A DNA stretch of 5,213 bases from Ruminococcus sp. (GCA_019417865.1 DYCW01000300.1:1-5213), one strand, 5' to 3'. Numbered from the stretch's first letter, positions 1 to 4,648 are shown. Notes: generated from the letters alone by a model not told the origin. Made by a program: numbers and translations.

Positions 1-37
1 TTATGGTATGCTCTGCATTTGTCTCATTTTGTCTCAT
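1..37 (-). CDS. Putative start of a downstream gene (partial, leaves window)
   Basis: An ATG at 37-35 opens a frame (MRQNETNAEHTI...) that is still open at the window edge. It is preceded by a very purine-rich ribosome binding site at 49-38, GGAGGGAGGAGG, whose first GGAGG sits 7 bases from the ATG. Only 12 codons are visible, so no product can be named. A gene directly after a late-regulator gene in a phage is often the small terminase subunit, but that is a guess from position only. A second ATG at 27-25 is in another frame and stops at position 1 after eight codons, so the first ATG is preferred. The first 20 bases of the gene are a 10-bp tandem repeat, ATGAGACAAA twice. Confidence 0.5.
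   Translation of the reverse strand, partial: MRQNETNAEHTI
18..37. repeat. 10-bp tandem direct repeat at gene start
   Basis: Two perfect adjacent copies of TTTGTCTCAT on the plus strand (18-27 and 28-37), reading ATGAGACAAA on the coding strand. They cover the probable start codon and duplicate an ATG in a different frame. This could be a slippage product; no function is evident. Confidence 0.6.
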
Positions 38-62
38 CCTCCTCCCTCCGTTTTTCAGGTAT

Positions 63-96
63 AAAAAAGACACCGCTGACGTGTGCCAACGGTGTC
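63..96 (-). terminator. Strong Rho-independent terminator
   Basis: On the minus strand, positions 96-69 fold into a 12-bp stem. Seven perfect outer pairs, GACACCG with CGGTGTC, are followed by five inner pairs that include two G-T wobbles, closing on an ACAC tetraloop. Six T residues follow directly (68-63). It lies 65 bases after the stop of the 134-residue regulator gene and just before the ribosome binding site of the next gene. It would therefore end the early or regulator transcript and separate it from the downstream operon. A second T run on the plus side (105-110) is not adjacent to the stem, so activity in the other direction is doubtful. Confidence 0.88.
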
Positions 97-118
97 AAGG
101 TCTATTTTTTCTATTTTA

Positions 119-127
119 ATTATAACA
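119..127 (-). promoter_or_regulatory. Extended -10 element, candidate activator-dependent promoter
   Basis: The minus strand reads TGTTATAAT at 127-119, a perfect extended -10 box (TGnTATAAT). No good -35 hexamer is found 16-18 bases upstream. That region is instead filled with three 9-bp tandem repeats (133-159). This fits a promoter needing an activator, such as the sigma-like protein encoded just upstream. The predicted start near 112 is only about 16 bases before the terminator hairpin, so a transcript from here would meet that terminator at once. The promoter call is an inference from the motif. Confidence 0.4.
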
Positions 128-132
128 TGCCT

Positions 133-159
133 AAAACGTAAAATCCGTAAAAAACGTAA
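133..159. repeat. Three 9-bp tandem repeats, possible activator operator
   Basis: Plus-strand units are AAAACGTAA (133-141), AATCCGTAA (142-150) and AAAACGTAA (151-159). The first and third are identical and the middle one differs at two positions. They sit between the stop codon of the regulator gene (161) and an extended -10 box at 119-127, covering where a -35 would be. Spaced short repeats in this position are typical of protein binding sites. The neighbouring regulator is the obvious candidate ligand, but nothing in the sequence proves this. Confidence 0.6.
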
Positions 160-160
160 T

Positions 161-565
161 TTATTTTTTGGATTTTGTCGCATTGGATATTGTTACTCTA
201 AGAGATTCACCGCCGCCCAGATAACAGACCATACCGGCAACCGCTTCCCATGTATACCGCTCCGGAACATCCCTCATGTAGTATAGCTTTACAGCTTCCC
301 GTAATTGATGTTTTGGCAGGGAATCCGCAAATTGTTCTGCCATCCTCATATCTCGCCGCAATGCTCTTGCACGGGTTCGCAGCTGAATCGTCGTTGCATT
401 GTCTGGGACGCCCTGCACATACGCTGTATGCTTGCTATAGGGGAATTTTGCAGCGGATTGTACAGCATCTACCACTTCTTCCTCTCGCAGCTGCATTTGA
501 ATGGCATCCAGTTCCGCACGGTTGTCCCTGTAGTGCCGTAAAGCGTGTAACACTTGATTTTTCAT
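161..565 (-). CDS. Phage sigma-region-4-like / DUF1492-type transcriptional regulator
   Basis: This is a 134-residue basic protein. The N-terminus (about 1-35) is a charged helix, followed by a linker containing FPYSKHTAYVQGVP (41-54). Then comes a helical stretch and the block FADSLPKHQLREAVKLYYMR (79-98). The end is a helix-turn-helix-like segment, TWEAVAGMVCYLGGGESLRVTISNA (split here as 105-129). This layout, with a loop-helix leading to 'tWeeVA...gg...R..i', is that of the small RinA/ArpU/DUF1492 phage regulators related to sigma-70 region 4, which in Gram-positive phages switch on late genes. The start at 565 is chosen because AAGGAGG (577-571) stands 5 bases before it. A start at 598 in the same frame has no ribosome binding site and lies almost on the predicted transcription start. 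The gene has its own promoter at 607-635. Family assignment is by recall of motif pattern. Confidence 0.75.
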   Translation of the reverse strand: MKNQVLHALRHYRDNRAELDAIQMQLREEEVVDAVQSAAKFPYSKHTAYVQGVPDNATTIQLRTRARALRRDMRMAEQFADSLPKHQLREAVKLYYMRDVPERYTWEAVAGMVCYLGGGESLRVTISNATKSKK

Positions 566-570
566 TACTG

Positions 571-577
571 CCTCCTT
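571..577 (-). promoter_or_regulatory. Ribosome binding site deciding the regulator start
   Basis: AAGGAGG on the minus strand with a 5-base spacer (CAGTA) to the ATG at 565-563. It fixes the start of the regulator gene at 565 rather than at the in-frame ATG at 598. Confidence 0.85.
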
Positions 578-606
578 ATTAGATATGTACGATTTCATTT
601 AAAACC

Positions 607-635
607 ATTATACCATATCTTGTGGTTTATTACAA
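607..635 (-). promoter_or_regulatory. Strong sigma-A-type promoter for the regulator gene
   Basis: On the minus strand: TTGTAA (635-630), a 17-bp spacer, then TATAAT (612-607) preceded by TGG, which gives an extended -10 (TGnTATAAT). The -35 has four of six consensus bases and the -10 is perfect. The predicted start is near position 600, giving a leader of about 35 bases that contains the AAGGAGG at 577-571. The -35 hexamer is made of the last sense codon (TTG) and stop codon (TAA) of the upstream 137-residue gene. The regulator can therefore be expressed separately from the replication operon. Confidence 0.75.
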
Positions 636-1043
636 GCGTTTTGCTATTTTTTTCATTTGCCGATTGCAAAACCCAACCTCGCCGGTAAGACGTTCAATGC
701 ATTGACAAGCCGCTTCTGCAATAGCCACAGTGGTAGTTGCTTTTTCAATCTCAAGTAAATATTTCTGTGCAGCGATAATGTCCTCACTGCGTTCTTTTCT
801 GCATTGGAACGCCGCCTGTTCTTCTCGCACCAAATCCTGATATTTTCGCAGATTTTCCAGCCTATGGTGCTGCAAATCTTGCTTGTCTATCTGGTTTGCA
901 TGATACTGCCGGCACAGAAACTCCAGTTGTGTAAAATACCAATATGCGGAAAGTGGCAGTCCTTTCAGCGGCGTGTTGCCCGAATAAGCAAGTCGTTCCA
1001 ATTCCCGAAAATCATCTGGATTGTTTACATCATATTTTCGCAT
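630..1043 (-). CDS. Hypothetical phage protein, helical, 137 residues
   Basis: I do not recognise a named family. The protein is hydrophilic, has no signal peptide or membrane segment, and is predicted mostly helical. A central part rich in aromatic and charged residues (about 33-70, LSAYWYFTQLEFLCRQYHAN onwards) is followed by a likely coiled-coil region (about 60-105) and a basic C-terminus ending KKIAKRL. Small unnamed helical proteins of this kind are common between the replication genes and the late regulator in Clostridia prophages. The start at 1043 has AAAGGAG at 1054-1048 with a 4-base spacer. The nearest iteron of putative origin B ends 3 bp upstream of that ribosome binding site, so protein binding there could affect its expression. 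Its last codon and stop form the -35 of the next gene's promoter. Confidence 0.75.
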   Translation of the reverse strand: MRKYDVNNPDDFRELERLAYSGNTPLKGLPLSAYWYFTQLEFLCRQYHANQIDKQDLQHHRLENLRKYQDLVREEQAAFQCRKERSEDIIAAQKYLLEIEKATTTVAIAEAACQCIERLTGEVGFCNRQMKKIAKRL

Positions 1044-1057
1044 GGTGCTCCTTTCTG

Positions 1058-1075
1058 TGACGGGTTATGACGGGT
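1058..1075 (+). repeat. Origin B iterons, left pair
   Basis: Two perfect TGACGGGT units at 1058-1065 and 1068-1075 (10-bp period, so about one helical turn). Both extend to TGACGGGTT. They are inverted relative to the three copies on the other side of the AT-rich segment. Confidence 0.92.
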
Positions 1076-1158
1076 TGACAACGATTTTAAAACCCCTCTA
1101 AAAATATCATTACTATTTTATGAATTTCTTAATAGATTAGAAATATATTTTTTGAAAA

Positions 1159-1173
1159 GGGTTAGAAAAACCC
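1159..1173. repeat. Short inverted repeat beside origin B iterons
   Basis: GGGTT (1159-1163), a 5-base AGAAA loop, and AACCC (1169-1173). The right arm is part of the first right-hand iteron. The same element occurs at the equivalent place in origin A (1410-1426), so it appears to be a conserved part of the block. Confidence 0.6.
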
Positions 1174-1196
1174 GTCATACCCGTCATAACCCGTCA
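1170..1196 (-). repeat. Origin B iterons, right triplet
   Basis: Three perfect ACCCGTCA units (TGACGGGT on the minus strand) at 1170-1177, 1179-1186 and 1189-1196, with steps of 9 and 10 bp. The array ends 9 bases before the stop codon (1206-1208) of the orphan primase C-terminus. Confidence 0.92.
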
Positions 1197-1205
1197 TGTT
1201 TTCGG

Positions 1206-1307
1206 TTAATCTGTTTCATTCAAAAGAGATACTCCAGAATAAAACCAACCATACATAGTCTTTTTTCGTTCAAACCGTTTTGCAAGTTCCGCACCGAATT
1301 TCAAATT
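1206..1307 (-). pseudogene. Orphan, diverged copy of the primase C-terminus (cassette B)
   Basis: Read on the minus strand in the frame of codons 1301-1299 onward, this gives KFGAELAKRFERKKTMYG, WFYSGVSLLNETD, then TAA at 1208-1206. It aligns with the primase's own end, RFGAELSKKFEKIRKSDAI, YFIGILLENQSTM, with one single-residue gap. Identities include FGAEL, the following K, FE, the G after the aromatic pair, and an L near the end. Similarity may start at the N codon 1307-1305 (INLKFG against SNTRFG), just after the last iteron of origin A. There is no ATG and no ribosome binding site; a TTG at 1304 is unsupported, and an in-frame TAA lies a few codons upstream. It is therefore probably not translated alone. 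The reading frame is intact to its stop and the divergence is substantial, so this is an independent variant and not a fresh duplication or decayed copy. Confidence 0.8.
1284..1295 (-). repeat. 12-bp identity, copy in orphan C-terminus
   Basis: AAGTTCCGCACC on the plus strand, encoding GAEL (GGT GCG GAA CTT) on the minus strand. The same 12 bases in the same reading frame occur in the primase gene at 1525-1536. Recombination between them would delete 241 bp and fuse the primase body in frame to the orphan C-terminus. Confidence 0.9.
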
Positions 1308-1309
1308 TA

Positions 1310-1327
1310 TGTATAGTTATGTAGGGT
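1310..1327 (+). repeat. Origin A iterons, left pair
   Basis: TGTATAGT (1310-1317, two mismatches to the core) and TGTAGGGT (1320-1327, perfect), 10 bp apart. The inner unit is part of an inverted repeat, AGGGTTGTAT (1323-1332) against ATACAAAACCCT (1337-1348), with a GCTA loop and two unpaired A residues. Confidence 0.8.
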
Positions 1328-1409
1328 TGTATGCTAATACAAAACCCTCTTATTTTTTGTGTTACGATTTTATGTATAAGTACATATAAATTTAACAATT
1401 TTCTTTAAA

Positions 1410-1426
1410 AGGGTTTAGAAAACCCT
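1410..1426. repeat. Short inverted repeat beside origin A iterons
   Basis: AGGGTTT (1410-1416), a 3-base AGA loop and AAACCCT (1420-1426), running into the first right-hand iteron. It matches the GGGTT-AGAAA-AACCC element of origin B at the same relative place. It has no T tract on the minus side, so it is unlikely to be a terminator of the primase transcript. Confidence 0.6.
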
Positions 1427-1448
1427 ACATACCCTACACAACTCTACA
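1422..1448 (-). repeat. Origin A iterons, right triplet
   Basis: ACCCTACA at 1422-1429 and 1431-1438 (perfect) and ACTCTACA at 1441-1448 (one mismatch), with steps of 9 and 10 bp as in origin B. The last unit covers the primase stop codon TAG (1444-1446), so the primase 3' end and its presumed binding site are physically fused. Confidence 0.88.
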
Positions 1449-3732
1449 TGGTCGACTGGTTTTCAAGTAAAATACCAATAAAATATATCGCATCTGATTT
1501 TCTGATTTTTTCGAACTTTTTCGAAAGTTCCGCACCAAATCTCGTATTGCTCATACGGTATTCATTGTTAATGGATGCCCACTGGCAGTAGGCGGAATAA
1601 AGTGTAGAAGCCTTGGTTTCACCTTTTCCCGTCGTGCAACACGCTTCTAAGAATGCGGAAACAACGTCCATTTCTGCACGGTAAGCATCTGTTGCCTGTT
1701 GTACTGCTCTCGGTGGCGTCAGACCCTCCTGCTGCCAGAGTAGGCAGCCATCAATTGCCCAACGTAAAATGCCAGGAAGTTCCTTTACCAGCTTGTACTT
1801 CAGCGTTTTATCTTTTTTACTGCCATCAAAACAAGCAGTAAATGGAATCATCCGGATTCTACGCCAGACACCGTTATCCGTTCCACGAATAATTGGTTTA
1901 TGATTGGTAGACATCCAGAGTTTAAAACGAGGTGTAAATTCAAACTCATTGCCATAGAGCTTTCTGGCAGTCACCAGGTCTTCACCGGAAATCTGTTTCA
2001 ACAGTCCTTCATTCAATTGCATGCCTTCTGACGGTTCTGCACTGGTTACAAATCTGGCATCTGCCAGTCGTGCAATATCTCCGCTGGCACCGCTGGAGGA
2101 TTTCTTCTGTTTCATGATTGACTCTGCCTGTACATTAGTGGCATAGCTGCCAAACAAGTACCGCAGAATTTCTATAAACGTGGATTTTCCGTTGCTGCCA
2201 TTGCCGTGCAGAAAAAACACACACTGTTCCGCAGTCGACCCCGTCAGAGAATAGCCAACTGCTTTCTGGATGAATCGGATTAAATCTCCATCGCCGCAGA
2301 AAATCTCCTGTAAAAACTGCTGCCATCGGGGACAGTCTGCCGTATCTGCCGGTTTGCACTTTGTTGCCATCGTCATGTACTGTTTCGGGTCGCAGGGGGA
2401 AATACTGCCGTCTTTTAAATTGACAATACCGCCTGGGGTATTCAACAGATGCTGTCGTTTGTTCAGTTCCGCATTGGTCACGGGGACAAGATGCTTTGTC
2501 TCCTGTTCCATTGCCCGTTTGCTGTTGTAAGAACGGGATTTTTTCATATGCTTTTTAAACGCTTCCTCCATATTGGCATCTGATTCATATAACTTTTGTT
2601 CTTGTACCATGAGTGCAATCGCACGGTCACACAATCGAAAAATCCCACCGGTGTCGTCTTTTGCCCATTTACAGCCATCCCATAACAGCCAAATGTTATC
2701 GGTATAATGAAAACGGATGCGGTTCTCAGACGCTGTAATCAATCGTCTGGCGTTTCCCATATCATCAAATGTTTCCTGTTTCGCTGCAATGGGTTCCATT
2801 GTAATCGCCTGGTCTCCAATGCGAATGGTATAATTCTCTGTGGAATCGCTGGAATAGACCTGTTGACACAGTTGGATGGCATTCTGTATGGTAATCGCCC
2901 CGTATGTACTGCCAGATGTTTTTCTGTCCCATTTGGGACGCATCAAACCAGACTGCCGAAAAACCGTATCCATCAAACCAGCATCTCGCCTGCACCAGAA
3001 TGCAAGCATACTGCAAAGTGCCATATCTCCCTCAGATTGAGAATTGTATCCAGCCGCTTCATAATCGCCACGCATCAGCAACTTAAATTTTTCACCTTGT
3101 TTGGAACGGCAGGCTTTTTCTATGACTTCAGAAACAGACAGCGGTGCCGGAAGCACCATTTGTTGGGGTTCCGGCTGCTGCATAGAGCGTTTTTTCTCTC
3201 CTAAATATTTTTCATACAGTGGTTTGACCGATTCTGTACCATCCGTAATTTCCGCATACTCCGCACAAATATCGCCAGTAAAAACAAAGTATCTGGCAGT
3301 ATCATACATTTCAATATCGACGTCTTTATTTCTGCGGCGACCCTCTGGCAAATGCCCTTTGCAGATGATATGGATACCCGTTCCGGATTGACTGCGTTCG
3401 GTGTAGCTCTGCATCGTGTGGATAAATTCACCAATGATATTGTTATCATCCCCGGAAAGGAAGGCATTCAACTCTGTTTCTTTCCGGTCCAGGTCGATGC
3501 CGAAATAGCCCGTTCCATCAAATACAAACCCGATGCCGGAATATTTTCCAGATGCCGCAACCGCATGGTCAAACGTTGTCCAGGTAGTCGGATTTGTAGA
3601 GGATGCCATCCCGCCGGTATGTGGATTGATCGGCACTTTCCTGGGCTTTTCCGGATTCTTTGGGTCGTATTCCCCCCGCCAGCAAATCCATTTCGGAATA
3701 GCTCGAAGCTCTTTGGGTATCAGTTCATACAA
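1444..3732 (-). CDS. Phage primase-helicase (AEP-like primase + D5/SF3 helicase)
   Basis: This 762-residue replication initiator probably makes primers, unwinds DNA and recognises the origin. The N-terminal domain is an AEP/PrimPol-like primase (about 1-155): GIGFVF at 66-71, FGIDLD with metal-binding D80 and D82, SGTGIHI with H121, and IEMYD...RYFVFTG at 140-153. A helical segment (about 205-290) resembles the helix-bundle domain of NrS-1-type polymerases. A D5_N-like region (about 330-480) follows. The SF3 AAA+ domain has Walker A GNGSNGKS (510-517, K516), acidic E566 in FVTSAEP, sensor-1 STN (608-610) and an arginine-finger region GVWRRIR (621-627). The C-terminus (about 680-762) looks like a winged helix. 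The start is TTG at 3732-3730: an in-frame TGA lies 6 bases upstream, AAGGTGG (3748-3742) is about 9 bases before it, and the next Met is residue 42. DUF669 ends 14 bases upstream. A diverged second copy of the last ~33 residues lies downstream. Confidence 0.93.
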   Translation of the reverse strand: MYELIPKELRAIPKWICWRGEYDPKNPEKPRKVPINPHTGGMASSTNPTTWTTFDHAVAASGKYSGIGFVFDGTGYFGIDLDRKETELNAFLSGDDNNIIGEFIHTMQSYTERSQSGTGIHIICKGHLPEGRRRNKDVDIEMYDTARYFVFTGDICAEYAEITDGTESVKPLYEKYLGEKKRSMQQPEPQQMVLPAPLSVSEVIEKACRSKQGEKFKLLMRGDYEAAGYNSQSEGDMALCSMLAFWCRRDAGLMDTVFRQSGLMRPKWDRKTSGSTYGAITIQNAIQLCQQVYSSDSTENYTIRIGDQAITMEPIAAKQETFDDMGNARRLITASENRIRFHYTDNIWLLWDGCKWAKDDTGGIFRLCDRAIALMVQEQKLYESDANMEEAFKKHMKKSRSYNSKRAMEQETKHLVPVTNAELNKRQHLLNTPGGIVNLKDGSISPCDPKQYMTMATKCKPADTADCPRWQQFLQEIFCGDGDLIRFIQKAVGYSLTGSTAEQCVFFLHGNGSNGKSTFIEILRYLFGSYATNVQAESIMKQKKSSSGASGDIARLADARFVTSAEPSEGMQLNEGLLKQISGEDLVTARKLYGNEFEFTPRFKLWMSTNHKPIIRGTDNGVWRRIRMIPFTACFDGSKKDKTLKYKLVKELPGILRWAIDGCLLWQQEGLTPPRAVQQATDAYRAEMDVVSAFLEACCTTGKGETKASTLYSAYCQWASINNEYRMSNTRFGAELSKKFEKIRKSDAIYFIGILLENQSTM
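1525..1536 (-). repeat. 12-bp identity, copy in the primase gene
   Basis: The partner of 1284-1295: the same 12 bases encode GAEL at residues 733-736 of the primase, in the same frame. It marks where the active and orphan C-termini begin to be strongly alike, and is a likely crossover point. Confidence 0.9.
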
Positions 3733-3746
3733 ACGATTTCACCACC

Positions 3747-4334
3747 TTAAAACGGTACTTCGTCATTGCTTAGAATTTCCTCAAAATCGCTCAAATCCCC
3801 AATTGTTGCGGCAATTGCCTGCTGGGATTGTCCTGCAAATCCTGTTTCAGGACGCTGTGCAAATGTGTCTGGCTTGCTGCTGGCAGCCGCTTGTTTCCAC
3901 ACATGCTGGCACTGTGGAAATTTGCTTTCATTTATGCGGTCAATCTTCTCACTTGTATTGCCGTTATAGGTATCATGAATGATTTTCACTCGAAGGGCTC
4001 GATATTGTAAATCCTTACATAAATCCTGTACGCTCTCATAGGATTTTCCAGATGGCAGCTTTGCAGATTTTGCAAGCTGCATGATCTGCTTGAAACTGTA
4101 CCCCTGCACCTGCATGTCAGCTGGAGTCGGTTCTTTCTTTTTCCACAAATTGTGGAATACATAGCGATTTTTATAGTTCTGCTCCACATCATTCCGAATC
4201 ACAAGCGACAAATTCAAGCCGGTAGAGCCGTTTCTTGTCGTACGTTCTTCGATATTGCGAATAATAACTTCATATTCTCCTTGCGGAATCAAATCATAAT
4301 CATTGATATCTTCATAATTCGTTGCAAACGCCAT
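3747..4334 (-). CDS. DUF669-type phage protein, probable single-strand DNA binding role
   Basis: A 195-residue protein. The N-terminal part (about 1-65) has the pattern typical of DUF669: LIPQGEYEVIIRNIEERTT, then NLSLVIRNDVEQNYKNRYVFHNLW. A central helical part (about 75-125) includes FKQIMQLAKSAKLPSGKSYE. A Gln/Ala-rich low-complexity linker (about 145-177) leads to an acidic tail, DLSDFEEILSNDEVPF. A flexible linker ending in an acidic, hydrophobic-tipped tail is how SSB proteins recruit partners. DUF669 genes regularly sit with phage helicases and primases, so an SSB-like or recombination-accessory role is inferred, not shown. The start at 4334 is chosen because GGAGGG (4346-4341) lies 6 bases upstream. 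An upstream in-frame ATG at 4379 would overlap the nuclease gene and lacks support. The nuclease stop lies two bases before this ATG, and the primase starts 14 bases after this gene's end. Confidence 0.85.
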   Translation of the reverse strand: MAFATNYEDINDYDLIPQGEYEVIIRNIEERTTRNGSTGLNLSLVIRNDVEQNYKNRYVFHNLWKKKEPTPADMQVQGYSFKQIMQLAKSAKLPSGKSYESVQDLCKDLQYRALRVKIIHDTYNGNTSEKIDRINESKFPQCQHVWKQAAASSKPDTFAQRPETGFAGQSQQAIAATIGDLSDFEEILSNDEVPF

Positions 4335-4336
4335 TT

Positions 4337-4648
4337 TTATCCCTCCGTTAATTGAATGGCATCTTCTGGGCTGCGGCAAATACCAGCAATGGCACCCGCT
4401 TGCCGCATGGTCTCCAGAAAGTGCAGTTGTTTTTGAGATGGTCTTCCTTTCGCAGTTTTCACTTCAATAAAAACCGCTTTCCCGTCTGATTTCCGGAATC
4501 CGAATAAATCAGAGAATCCAACCGGCACACCTGTATCAAAATAGCGTCCGTCCGGCGTGTAGCCTTTTCCAACATTCATGCGGAACAGGACACAGCTTTC
4601 TGAAAGGGCAATCCGAATGGCATTTTGTATGGCATGTTCTTCTGTCAT
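4337..4648 (-). CDS. VRR-NUC domain nuclease, phage type
   Basis: A 103-residue single-domain protein of the usual length for phage VRR-NUC (virus-type replication-repair nuclease) proteins, a branch of the PD-(D/E)XK superfamily. It starts TEEHAIQNAIRIALSE (2-17) with an acidic residue on the first helix. Next come GVPVGFSDLFGF (40-51) supplying D47, FIEVKTAKGRPSQKQ (60-74) with the E62-x-K64 pair and Q72/Q74, and a C-terminal GAIAGICRSPEDAIQ strand-helix (85-99). The family cuts branched or flapped DNA during replication and repair. Its ATG overlaps the helicase stop as ATGA (4648-4645), and AAGGGG lies about 9 bases upstream inside the helicase gene. It is followed two bases later by the DUF669 gene. 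Translational coupling within one replication operon is expected. Confidence 0.92.
   Translation of the reverse strand: MTEEHAIQNAIRIALSESCVLFRMNVGKGYTPDGRYFDTGVPVGFSDLFGFRKSDGKAVFIEVKTAKGRPSQKQLHFLETMRQAGAIAGICRSPEDAIQLTEG
4341..4346 (-). promoter_or_regulatory. Ribosome binding site deciding the DUF669 start
   Basis: GGAGGG on the minus strand with a 6-base spacer (ATAAAA) to the ATG at 4334-4332. It lies inside the last codons of the nuclease gene, supporting coupled translation and a start 15 codons downstream of the longest possible frame. Confidence 0.85.

Larger units (their letters stand above)
1058..1196. other. Putative origin B: iterons flanking a 94-bp AT-rich segment
   Basis: This 139-bp block has two TGACGGGT iterons on the plus strand (1058, 1068) and three on the minus strand (1170, 1179, 1189). 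They flank a 94-bp AT-rich stretch (1076-1169) suited to strand opening. The arrangement matches the origin type described for SaPI Rep and resembles the repeats bound by P4 alpha protein: two short-repeat clusters around an AT-rich element just downstream of the initiator-helicase gene. It is directly preceded, in the direction of transcription, by an orphan primase C-terminus (1206-1307). The call is by analogy; no replication data are implied. Confidence 0.6.
1310..1448. other. Putative origin A: iterons flanking a 94-bp AT-rich segment
   Basis: This 139-bp block lies at the 3' end of the primase gene and is laid out exactly like origin B. Iteron positions 1310, 1320, 1422, 1431 and 1441 each lie 252 bp from those of origin B, and the AT-rich spacer (1328-1421) is again 94 bp. 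The iteron core is TGTAGGGT instead of TGACGGGT. The spacers share little beyond an AAAACCC-TCT motif near the left end and an AAAAGGGTT motif near the right end. The third right-hand iteron overlaps the primase stop codon (1444-1446). A palindrome, TATGTA-TAAG-TACATA (1371-1386), sits mid-spacer and has no counterpart in origin B. It is probably the cognate origin of the primase as now encoded. Confidence 0.62.

Noticed and set aside
1..27. Eight-codon open frame starting at the second ATG (27-25)
   Set aside because: It stops at position 1 and arises from the 10-bp tandem repeat; the first ATG has better spacing and stays open.
250..582. 110-codon open frame on the plus strand
   Set aside because: It is opposite the sigma-like regulator gene, which has a promoter, a strong ribosome binding site and recognisable motifs. 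The predicted product is low-information and Cys/Leu-rich.
1206..1307. Independent small gene starting at TTG 1304
   Set aside because: No ribosome binding site precedes it, and its match to the primase tail shows it is a C-terminal fragment.
1358..1400. Possible promoter (TTGTTA / TATACA) in the AT-rich part of origin A
   Set aside because: The spacing is about 15 bp and the hexamers are weak; such matches are expected by chance in AT-rich DNA.
1058..1448. CRISPR array
   Set aside because: The repeats are 8 bp with 1-2 bp gaps, occur in inverted clusters around AT-rich DNA and lack spacer-like units; they are iterons.
2707..3204. 165-codon open frame on the plus strand
   Set aside because: It lies wholly opposite the primase gene, whose protein has clear motifs across this region. 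There is no family resemblance and no convincing ribosome binding site; it is a shadow frame.
3352..3982. Overlapping plus-strand open frames across the primase start and DUF669
   Set aside because: Antisense to two well-supported genes; the translations look like random cysteine-rich sequence.
4335..4379. Longer start for the DUF669 gene at 4379
   Set aside because: It would overlap the nuclease gene by about 40 bases, has no ribosome binding site, and adds residues unlike the family start; GGAGGG favours 4334.
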